Positions 1-5,001 of a DNA stretch of 5,342 bases are shown here, piece by piece. The notes under the pieces were generated by a model that was not told the DNA's origin, did not search any database, and saw only the letters and a list, made by a program, of their open reading frames with translations. The stretch is from Cryomorphaceae bacterium (GTDB lineage Bacteria > Bacteroidota > Bacteroidia > Flavobacteriales > Schleiferiaceae). The position numbers and the translations under genes are program-made. Within the stretch, counting starts at the first letter, position 1, and every line of letters starts with the position of its first letter. The stretch lies in contig JABMNC010000081.1 in the NCBI GenBank assembly GCA_013205365.1, forward strand, positions 1 to 5,342. The letters run 5' to 3'.

Positions 1-585
1 GAATCCACCTTTATGGTCGAAATGGCCGAGACGGCATCCATCCTCAACGGTCTCACCTCGCGCAGCCTGGTCTTGCTCGACGAGATTGGGCGCGGAACCG
101 CCACCTACGACGGACTGAGCATCGCCCAAGCCATTGCGGAATTTGTGCACGATCATCCGCACAAGCCACTGGTGCTCTTTGCTACCCACTACCACGAGCT
201 CAATGACTTGGCCAAGGACTACCCGGGTATCGCCAACCGCCACGTGCGCATCAAGGAGGTCGACGGCCGCATGGTTTTTTTGCGGACCCTTGCTGAGGGC
301 GGAACCTCGCACTCCTTTGGCATCGAAGTCGCCCGCATGGCGGGCATGCCCCCTAGTGTGGTGCTTCGCGCGCACTCCCTGTTGGGCGCACTAGAACAAG
401 CCGCCGACCGAGAAAAATCCGCAAAAAGTTCCGACTCGAGCGGCCTTCAGCTCTCCTTCATTCAGTGGGAAGACCCCAAGGCCCAAACCTGGCAAAGCGA
501 GCTCGCAGAACTCGACCCCAACGCCATTGCTCCGATGGACGCGCTCCTGCTCCTGCAGCGTTGGAAGAAGGAATTCGGAAACTAG
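1..585 (+). CDS. mutS: DNA mismatch repair protein MutS, C-terminal part (5' end outside window)
   Basis: MutS binds mismatches as a dimer and uses its ABC-type ATPase to recruit MutL in the cytoplasm. The reading frame is open from base 1 (ESTFMVEM...), so the ATG at 13 is an internal Met and not the start. About 194 residues are visible. They contain the STFMVEM segment, the family signature SLVLLDEIGRGTATYDG with the Walker B Asp-Glu encoded at 79-84, the switch histidine in ATHYHEL (codon 187-189), and the HSFGIEVARMAGMP segment of the dimerised ATPase domain. The tail, LQLSFIQWEDP followed by LDPNAIAPMDALLLLQRWK, matches the usual end of MutS1 (LQLSFFQ...LDxNxxTPxEAL), so this is MutS1 and not MutS2, which would carry a Smr domain. 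The Walker A loop and mismatch-binding domain lie upstream of the window. The usual Ser after RGT is Ala here, a mild change. The gene converges on the OmpA-like gene. Confidence 0.97.
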   Translation, partial: ESTFMVEMAETASILNGLTSRSLVLLDEIGRGTATYDGLSIAQAIAEFVHDHPHKPLVLFATHYHELNDLAKDYPGIANRHVRIKEVDGRMVFLRTLAEGGTSHSFGIEVARMAGMPPSVVLRAHSLLGALEQAADREKSAKSSDSSGLQLSFIQWEDPKAQTWQSELAELDPNAIAPMDALLLLQRWKKEFGN

Positions 586-600
586 TCGCTAGTAACTAGC
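581..600. repeat. CTAG-rich nested inverted repeats at the mutS stop codon
   Basis: Three CTAG tetramers fall within 20 bases. They form two overlapping inverted repeats, ACTAG-TCG-CTAGT (581-593) and GCTAG-TAA-CTAGC (588-600). The mutS stop TAG (583-585) lies in the first arm. Each stem is only 5 bp, and on the plus strand the sequence is followed by nine A and not T, so it is not a canonical terminator for mutS. It could cap the mutS mRNA 3' end or simply be remnant sequence. Function is unknown. Confidence 0.4.
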
Positions 601-629
601 AAAAAAAAACTCCGAGCCAAGGCCCGGAG
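601..629 (-). terminator. Rho-independent terminator of the OmpA-like lipoprotein gene
   Basis: Read on the minus strand, CTCCGGGCC (629-621), a TT apex and GGCTCGGAG (618-610) form a 9-position stem with one G-T wobble; the terminal C-G pair may open to give a 4-nt loop. Nine T follow (609-601). It starts 24 nt beyond the stop codon of the OmpA-like gene. A second small perfect inverted repeat, ACGTTC-GGT-GAACGT (637-651), lies between the stop and this hairpin and has no T run. On the plus strand the main hairpin has no U-tract after it, so it should mainly act on minus-strand transcripts; mutS shows no clear terminator of its own. Confidence 0.85.
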
Positions 630-653
630 CTTCACTACGTTCGGTGAACGTGC

Positions 654-1391
654 TTACTTGATCACCACAAACTCCACGCGGCGGTTGTGCTGGTTCTTTT
701 TAGAGATGGGATCGTTCTCTCCCTTGCTTACCACGTCAAAGCGCGACTCGGGCAGGCTGTAGGTAGTGGTTAGGGCTCTTAAAACCGCCTTGGCACGGCG
801 CTCTCCTACCTTCAAGTTGGTCTTCTCAGAACCCGTCTTGTCGGCATGACCAATGATTTGCAGGCGAAGGCTTGGGTTAGCCTTGACCATCTTGGCGACT
901 ACGGCCAGCTTGGCCTCTTCGTCTGCTGAAACAGTAATGCTGTTGGTGGCAAACAGAACCTCGGGAATGAATGCACTCGCTACGGCAGAAGACAGGCCTC
1001 CGCTAACGTCTATGCGCTTACCCTGCCAGTTAACCAATGAACCCGCTGGAGTATTGGGCTCCTTGTCTTTGGAGTCTACAATACCGTCGCCGTCGCTGTC
1101 TAATTCCGCACCGCTAGCGTCAGTGCGAGCACCGCGCTGGGTGTAGGGGTCGGTGTCAAGCTCATGGCGAATTCCGTCGCCGTCTAAATCAAGGGCGCGA
1201 CCAGAACCGTCAATCATGGCTCCCTTGGGAGTATTGGGCTCTAAGTCGAAGGCATCCGAAACGCCATCGCCGTCGCTGTCTTTTTGAACTTTGGCTAGGT
1301 CACCCTTAAGCGATGCTACTTGGGTTTCTAGATCCTTGACGCCGCATGAGGCCAAAATCATGGTGCTTGCTGCTAAAACGAGGTACTTCAT
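654..1391 (-). CDS. OmpA-family peptidoglycan-binding lipoprotein with three TSP3 repeats
   Basis: The product is 245 residues and probably anchors the outer membrane to peptidoglycan. Residues 1-16 are a lipoprotein signal peptide with lipobox LASC (Cys16 lipidated). Residues about 19-37 (KDLETQVASLKGDLAKVQK) look like a short coiled coil. Three thrombospondin type-3-like calcium-binding repeats start at D38, D68 and D98 (DSDGDGVSD, DLDGDGIRH, DSDGDGIVD), exactly 30 residues apart. Residues about 140-245 are an OmpA C-terminal domain: FATNSI start, GHADKTG motif and final NRRVEF. Asp184 and Arg199, 15 residues apart, occupy the positions that bind the diaminopimelate of peptidoglycan in OmpA/Pal proteins. 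There is no beta-barrel, so it is Pal-like in layout. The ATG lies 6 nt after the folK stop on the same strand with no Shine-Dalgarno sequence, as is common in Bacteroidota. The name OmpA is not justified as an orthology claim, so no symbol is given. Confidence 0.93.
   Translation of the reverse strand: MKYLVLAASTMILASCGVKDLETQVASLKGDLAKVQKDSDGDGVSDAFDLEPNTPKGAMIDGSGRALDLDGDGIRHELDTDPYTQRGARTDASGAELDSDGDGIVDSKDKEPNTPAGSLVNWQGKRIDVSGGLSSAVASAFIPEVLFATNSITVSADEEAKLAVVAKMVKANPSLRLQIIGHADKTGSEKTNLKVGERRAKAVLRALTTTYSLPESRFDVVSKGENDPISKKNQHNRRVEFVVIK
1011..1280 (-). repeat. Three 90-bp tandem units encoding TSP3 calcium-binding repeats
   Basis: Units 1280-1191, 1190-1101 and 1100-1011 encode residues 38-67, 68-97 and 98-127 of the lipoprotein. 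Each begins with a DxDxDG-type loop. The first and third units share exact DNA blocks 180 bp apart: a 14-mer GGAGTATTGGGCTC at 1048-1061 and 1228-1241, and a 15-mer at 1087-1101 and 1267-1281. The middle unit is more diverged (DPYTQRG in place of EPNTPxG). This suggests duplication or gene conversion between units, or selection on the same codons. Confidence 0.85.
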
Positions 1392-1397
1392 TACAAA

Positions 1398-1907
1398 TTA
1401 GTTTAAATCCGAGACCAAATGTACAAAATTTCGGTCGCTGCAAGCACTCAAAAGTTCGCTTACCGGGCGGCCTGATTCGTCGGCAATCCAGTCGCTCCAA
1501 TACTCCCCAAGGGGCTGGAGCACAAACCTGCGCTGGGGCATTCTCGGGTGCGGCAGCTGGAGCCTGGGGGCCGTCAAGGTCAAAAAGGGCGATGCCAGCA
1601 GCAGGTCAATGTCGATGCGGCGGCTCTCGTAGCGCGGAGCGTCCGCACTGCGCACGCGACCCAAAAGACGCTCTGTTTCAAGGCAGAGCTCCAGCAGGGC
1701 TATAGGATCGCCGGTCCATTCTACCTCGAGCACCTGGTTGATGAAGTCCGGACCCTCAAAACCCCAAGCAGCAGTACGCCAAAGGCTTCCGGCTCGCAGA
1801 ATCGGAGTTTTTGCGCTCAATGCACGGCTGGCCTCTGCCAGAACCTTGATAGCGTCTTCGCTGTTGCTACCTAGCAGGAGCAGGACCTTTAGTACCTTTG
1901 TATTCAC
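1398..1907 (-). CDS. folK: 2-amino-4-hydroxy-6-hydroxymethyldihydropteridine diphosphokinase (HPPK)
   Basis: HPPK transfers pyrophosphate from ATP to 6-hydroxymethyl-7,8-dihydropterin, the step before dihydropteroate synthase in folate synthesis. With the GTG start at 1907 the product is 169 residues. Visible family features are LLLGSN (10-15), the WRTAAWG loop (43-49), DFINQV (54-59), GRVR (83-86), the signature RYESRRIDID with metal-binding Asp99 and Asp101, and LPHPRMPQRRFVLQPL (118-133). The usual G/A-P/S before the signature Arg reads ES. GTG is chosen because it places GSN at residue 13, close to residue 9 in E. coli HPPK. An in-frame ATG at 1946 would add 13 residues (MCFFVLGPEPVKI) that look non-homologous, and would overlap the sppA start codon. 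The longer upstream frame (to 2087) is antisense to sppA. It is transcribed divergently from sppA and likely leads into the lipoprotein gene 6 nt downstream. Confidence 0.93.
   Translation of the reverse strand: MNTKVLKVLLLLGSNSEDAIKVLAEASRALSAKTPILRAGSLWRTAAWGFEGPDFINQVLEVEWTGDPIALLELCLETERLLGRVRSADAPRYESRRIDIDLLLASPFLTLTAPRLQLPHPRMPQRRFVLQPLGEYWSDWIADESGRPVSELLSACSDRNFVHLVSDLN
1416..1423 (-). promoter_or_regulatory. Possible -7 box for the OmpA-like gene inside the folK 3' end
   Basis: The minus strand reads TACATTTG, an exact match to the Bacteroidota -7 consensus TAnnTTTG, 24 nt upstream of the OmpA-like ATG. A -33 box at the preferred 19-21 nt distance is not present: TTG lies 17 nt upstream and TTTTG 25 nt upstream. 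It could give the lipoprotein a transcript separate from folK, but the partial match makes this tentative. Confidence 0.3.
1893..1900 (+). promoter_or_regulatory. Possible -7 box of the sppA-yhhQ promoter
   Basis: TACCTTTG matches TAnnTTTG exactly, 44 nt before the sppA ATG, and is the best such match in the divergent folK-sppA region. It lies in the first codons of folK on the other strand. No TTTG is found 19-21 nt upstream; the nearest TTG (1864-1866) is 26 nt away. Transcription from here would give a leader of about 38 nt containing a small GGGC-TCAG-GCCC hairpin (1917-1928). Confidence 0.35.
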
Positions 1908-1944
1908 AATTTTAACGGGCTCAGGCCCTAGCACAAAGAAACAC

Positions 1945-3663
1945 ATGAAGCAGTTTTTTGGAGCCCTACTTGGGTCAATCGTTGGACTTTTTTTGCTGCT
2001 TGCCTTGCTTATTGGTCTGGCTATCGGAGCCGCATCCAGCAGCGACGAAGCAGCTATCACCTTGAGCGATAAGACCGTAGTCCACATTGAACTCAGCGGA
2101 ACCCTTAACGAGCAGCCCGACGAAGTCGACCAATTTTTAGCAACGGTTCTTGATGAGGCCCCTGCCCTATCGCTTTATGAGCTCCTAGAAGTGATTCGCC
2201 GAGCAAGCGAGAGCAAGGGTAAAGTGACGGTCCTATGGCTCGAGCTCGGCGCGGTTGACGCAAGCTGGGCGGCGCTGACGGAGCTTCGTGCTGCCCTGGC
2301 GGATGCGCAAAAATCCGGCCTCAAGGTGGTGGCCACCAGCAAGGGTTACGATCCTAAATCCTACTACCTGGCCAGTGTGGCCAAAAAAATATACCTCGCA
2401 CCGGCCGGGAGTGTCATTTTAAACGGCTTAAGTGCCAGTCCCCTATATTTCAAGGGTGCCTTAGACAAGCTAGGGGTCAAGGCCCACCTCGTGCGAGGGT
2501 CTGACAATGCCTTTAAGAGTGCCGGCGAGCCCTTTATCGCAGACCGCATGTCAGAGGCTAACAAGATGCAGTACACGCAATTGCTCGGCGAGTTATGGTC
2601 CGAAATTGAGACCTCGGTGCGGGCGAGCCGCACTGGCATCAGCGACAGCATGTGGACTCAGGTGCTCAACAAAGAGCCTTTGGTTACCGCCGAGCGAGCC
2701 CTTGCGCTGGGTCTAGTCGATGCGCTGGAATACCCCGATCAGTTCAATCTTGAGGACTGGGGCGGCAGCGAAGACGGGCTCATTTCGGCCTCGGACTTCG
2801 CCAGCCTTGCCAAAGAAGAGACGGGCAGCGGGGTCATTGCGGTGGTTTTTGCCGAGGGCGACATTGTGGACGGTTCGGATGCCAATGCGGTGGCGGACAA
2901 TGATTTTACCGAAACGGTGAAGGACCTGCTCGAGCGCAGCGACGTGAAGGGTGTGGTGCTTCGAATTAATAGCCCGGGCGGGTCGGCTTTGGCCTCTGAC
3001 GAGATTCACCGCGGCGTGATTAGGCTGACTGAGGCCTTCCCAGTGGTGGTTTCTATGGGCGGAGCCGCCGCGAGCGGCGGCTACTATATGGCCGCTCCGG
3101 CCAACGAGATTTGGGCCCAGCCGACTACGATTACGGGTTCCATCGGGGTTTTTGGTTTGCTCTTTAGCGGCGAAGACCTTTTGAACGACAAGCTTGGCAT
3201 CAGGAGCCAGCCCGTCGCGACGCATCCTTTTGCGAACTTCCCTTCGTTGGACCGAAGCCCGAGCGACCAAGAGCTTGCCCTGGTGCAGCTCTCGGTGGAC
3301 CGAACCTACGCACGGTTTAAGGAGGTTGTGGTCAAGGGACGCAAGCTTGAGGCGAGCGTGGTGGATTCGATTGCGCGCGGGCGAGTCTACACGGGCTTCC
3401 GGGCCAAGGAGCTCGGGCTGGTCGACGCGCTGGGAGGCATGCAGGACGCTATGGCTTCCTGCGCCAAGTTGGCTAAGCTCAAGGAATACCGCGTTGAACT
3501 CTTCCCCAAAAATGACGAGCCTTGGAAGCAGGTGCTGCGCGATTTTGGCGTCAGCCTGCGCAGTGCCAGCCTGGGCATGCAGCTTGAGGCCCAACTCGAG
3601 CAAGTCCGCGCTAAAATTCAAACCTTGGGCGGAATCCAAGCCCGCGAAACCCTCATTTTATAA
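1945..3663 (+). CDS. sppA: Signal peptide peptidase SppA, 67K type (protease IV)
   Basis: SppA is a membrane-anchored Ser/Lys protease that degrades signal peptides left in the membrane after secretion. From the ATG at 1945 the product is 572 residues, close to the roughly 600 of the long two-domain form. Residues about 4-29 (FFGALLG...LLLALLIGLAIGA) are a single N-terminal membrane anchor. The N-terminal S49 domain carries the general-base lysine Lys191 in NAFKSAGEPF (E. coli: YKSAVEPF). The C-terminal S49 domain carries the oxyanion-side motif RINSPGGSALASDEI and nucleophile Ser377 in AAASGGYYMAAPANEIWA, followed by TITGSIGVFG. Both catalytic residues are present, so it should be active. 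The frame is open back to 1738, but that extension is antisense to folK and lacks homology, whereas 1945 directly precedes the hydrophobic anchor. There is no clear Shine-Dalgarno sequence. The downstream transporter gene starts 2 nt after the stop, implying one operon. Confidence 0.97.
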   Translation: MKQFFGALLGSIVGLFLLLALLIGLAIGAASSSDEAAITLSDKTVVHIELSGTLNEQPDEVDQFLATVLDEAPALSLYELLEVIRRASESKGKVTVLWLELGAVDASWAALTELRAALADAQKSGLKVVATSKGYDPKSYYLASVAKKIYLAPAGSVILNGLSASPLYFKGALDKLGVKAHLVRGSDNAFKSAGEPFIADRMSEANKMQYTQLLGELWSEIETSVRASRTGISDSMWTQVLNKEPLVTAERALALGLVDALEYPDQFNLEDWGGSEDGLISASDFASLAKEETGSGVIAVVFAEGDIVDGSDANAVADNDFTETVKDLLERSDVKGVVLRINSPGGSALASDEIHRGVIRLTEAFPVVVSMGGAAASGGYYMAAPANEIWAQPTTITGSIGVFGLLFSGEDLLNDKLGIRSQPVATHPFANFPSLDRSPSDQELALVQLSVDRTYARFKEVVVKGRKLEASVVDSIARGRVYTGFRAKELGLVDALGGMQDAMASCAKLAKLKEYRVELFPKNDEPWKQVLRDFGVSLRSASLGMQLEAQLEQVRAKIQTLGGIQARETLIL

Positions 3664-3665
3664 TT

Positions 3666-4343
3666 ATGACTACGTATCAAGAGCCTGATGAAGGTCCGCT
3701 AGAGGGCCGAAACCTTGCAGTGTACATGGGGCTCGGAGCCCTTTTTATCGCGGCCCTTGTGGTATGCAACTTGGTCTCCAACAAGTTTATCGAGATCGAC
3801 CTGGGCTTTAAAACCTTCGTTATCTCCGTCGGAATCCTGCCCTACCCTTTGACTTTTTTGGTCACCGACCTTTTAAGCGAATTTTATGGCAAACGCCGCA
3901 CCGACTACGTCGTATTTAGCGGATTCGCCGCACTCCTACTGGTTTTGTTGGTTATTTGGCTAGGCGGACTCTTCCCGGCGCTGCCCTTCTCCATAGTCAA
4001 CGACCAAGCCTACGACGTGGTTTTTGGCAACTCCGTGAGGGTAATTGTAGCCTCCATGGCCGCCTACATTGTGGCCCAGTTGGTGGACGTTCGGCTCTTT
4101 CACTTCTGGAAGCGGGTTACCCGAGGCAAGCACCTCTGGGTGCGAAACAACTTTTCCACCATGCTCTCGCAAGGCGTCGACAGTATTTTGGTAATCCTGA
4201 TACTCTTTGTTGGCGTTTTGCCCAGCGGTACCTTGATTCAGTACATGGCCGATGCCTGGCTCTTCAAGATACTGATGGGCGCACTTGATACACCCTTCAT
4301 GTACCTGGGGGTTTGGGCCTACCGCAAATTCGTTAAGGCTTAG
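3666..4343 (+). CDS. yhhQ: Queuosine precursor transporter, YhhQ/VUT family
   Basis: The product is a 225-residue integral inner-membrane protein with about six hydrophobic segments, normal for this family. YhhQ of E. coli imports the 7-deazaguanine precursors preQ0 and preQ1 used to make queuosine in tRNA. Family landmarks are the early CNLVSNKFIEI (34-44), PYPLTFLVTDLLSEFYGKRR (59-78), the polar-lined helix RVIVASMAAYIVAQLVDVRL (125-144) with Arg125, Ser130, Tyr134, Gln138 and Asp141, and WVRNNFSTMLSQGVDS (158-173). The C-terminus ALDTPFMYLGVW is also typical. The substrate is inferred from the family and could be another deazapurine. It starts 2 nt after sppA, so translation is probably coupled. 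Its stop codon overlaps the convergent hicB stop, leaving no room for an intergenic terminator. Confidence 0.93.
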   Translation: MTTYQEPDEGPLEGRNLAVYMGLGALFIAALVVCNLVSNKFIEIDLGFKTFVISVGILPYPLTFLVTDLLSEFYGKRRTDYVVFSGFAALLLVLLVIWLGGLFPALPFSIVNDQAYDVVFGNSVRVIVASMAAYIVAQLVDVRLFHFWKRVTRGKHLWVRNNFSTMLSQGVDSILVILILFVGVLPSGTLIQYMADAWLFKILMGALDTPFMYLGVWAYRKFVKA

Positions 4344-4759
4344 AGCTTCACCGTTTGCAGTTCGCGCCCGAGATCGTGAATGGTTTGCTCGATGTAGCGC
4401 AATCGGTCCTCAGACACCACGGCCTTACCTGTAGCGTACTGGCGCATCAAACTTTCGTTGATTCCCGCCCGCCGGGCGATGGCCGAAATCTTCACCTCTG
4501 GCACCAATTCAAAAAGGGCTTGCATGTTCATATAAAATGCCCAATCCTTGCGGTTTCGAACTTCTTCAATCCAAGCCTCTCCTAGCTCTGCAGCAGCAGC
4601 GACATACTCCAAAAAAGCCTGCTCAAGGTTTTTCTTGAGCTCGTCCAACGAAGCTCCAAATGCCGTCACAACCCCCGGAATATTTTGAGTAGTCCCCCAG
4701 AACGTCCCATCGTAGTGTCGTTCAACAATTACCTCAATACTTAGATTCTCTTTCATCAT
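4340..4759 (-). CDS. hicB: HicB-family antitoxin with C-terminal HTH domain
   Basis: HicB neutralises the HicA mRNA interferase and usually represses its own operon. The product has 139 residues. The N-terminal HicB fold is seen at 6-59: strands LSIEVIVERH and TFWGTTQNIPGVVTAFGAS, then helix LDELKKNLEQAFLEYVAAA. A charged link (60-76) leads to a C-terminal helix-turn-helix at about 79-125, KISAIARRAGINESLMRQYATGKA, of the kind Bacteroidota HicB proteins use for DNA binding. The tail IHDLGRELQTV is also typical. Two ATGs in tandem (4759 and 4756) are possible starts. A GAGAG stretch at 4765-4761 is better spaced from the second, so the protein may be one residue shorter. It follows hicA after 4 nt and overlaps the tail of yhhQ. 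GC is low (25 of 60 in 4501-4560 by hand count). Confidence 0.92.
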   Translation of the reverse strand: MMKENLSIEVIVERHYDGTFWGTTQNIPGVVTAFGASLDELKKNLEQAFLEYVAAAAELGEAWIEEVRNRKDWAFYMNMQALFELVPEVKISAIARRAGINESLMRQYATGKAVVSEDRLRYIEQTIHDLGRELQTVKL

Positions 4760-4763
4760 ACTC

Positions 4764-4946
4764 TCATTTTAATCTTGCTTGCTTCAGTATAGAATTAGCT
4801 GTTCCAATAGGTACATCCTTTTTGGGATGGGGTATCACAACAAGACCTAACTTGATTTTATGCTTAAAAACATGATGGCTTCCGTTCGTTCGAACTTTAA
4901 ACCAACCATCCTTTTCAATCATTTTGATCAATGAGCTGCTCTTCAT
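4764..4946 (-). CDS. hicA: HicA-family mRNA interferase toxin
   Basis: HicA is a small dsRBD-fold ribonuclease that cleaves mRNA and halts growth when HicB is lost. The product is 60 residues, the usual size: MKSSSLIKMIEKDGWFKVRTNGSHHVFKHKI, then VVIPHPKKDVPIGTANSILKQARLK. (The first segment here is described in pieces: residues 1-9 MKSSSLIKM, 10-20 IEKDGWFKVRT, 21-30 NGSHHVFKHK.) The catalytic histidine is His24 in NGSHHVFKH. PHPKKDVPIGT and the final SILKQARLK helix are also family hallmarks. A TTG codon directly precedes the ATG in frame (4949-4947), but the ATG at 4946 is preferred because families begin MKSSxLI. The toxin gene comes first, as usual for hicAB. GC is about 38 percent (46 of 120 in 4801-4920 by hand count), well below neighbouring housekeeping genes. 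No truncation or missing key residue is seen, so it is probably functional. Confidence 0.94.
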   Translation of the reverse strand: MKSSSLIKMIEKDGWFKVRTNGSHHVFKHKIKLGLVVIPHPKKDVPIGTANSILKQARLK

Positions 4947-4950
4947 CAAT

Positions 4951-4982
4951 CAAAATTATAGCATTTCTGTTATATAACCAAA
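4951..4982 (-). promoter_or_regulatory. hicAB promoter, Bacteroidota type (TTTG-N20-TAATTTTG)
   Basis: The minus strand has TTTG at 4982-4979, a 20-nt spacer and TAATTTTG at 4958-4951. This matches the Bacteroidota consensus TTTG-N19-21-TAnnTTTG in all fixed positions. A perfect sigma70-like TATAAT (4960-4955) overlaps it. The -7 box ends 4 nt before the hicA ATG, so transcription would start at or within a few bases of the start codon. The spacer carries a 10-bp palindrome. Confidence 0.65.
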
Positions 4983-4990
4983 TTGTTATA
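4968..4990. promoter_or_regulatory. Operator-like repeats overlapping the hicAB promoter
   Basis: On the minus strand TATAACA occurs at 4990-4984 and again at 4974-4968, a 16-bp period. The second copy forms part of a perfect 10-bp palindrome GTTATATAAC (4969-4978) lying between the -33 and -7 boxes. HicB proteins with a DNA-binding domain commonly autorepress by binding repeats at their promoter, so this is a candidate HicB site. The region is very AT-rich (10 G/C in 4951-5000), so chance repeats are a real alternative. Confidence 0.35.
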
Positions 4991-5001
4991 CTAAAAAGAT
5001 C

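Noticed and set aside
853..1146. 97-codon plus-strand frame opposite the OmpA-like gene
   Set aside because: It is a shadow of the repeat region of the lipoprotein gene, with no family features.
1738..1944. N-terminal extension of the sppA frame by 69 codons
   Set aside because: The extension is antisense to well-conserved folK coding sequence and would bury the N-terminal membrane anchor. The ATG at 1945 fits the family.
1908..2087. Upstream extension of the folK frame
   Set aside because: It runs antisense through the sppA signal-anchor region and has no HPPK similarity; GSN is near the N-terminus in known HPPKs.
2713..3639. A 308-codon open frame antisense to sppA on the minus strand
   Set aside because: It lies entirely within the sppA coding sequence, shows no recognisable domain, and is expected from the GC-rich codons of sppA. 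Both catalytic residues and all S49 motifs are on the plus strand.
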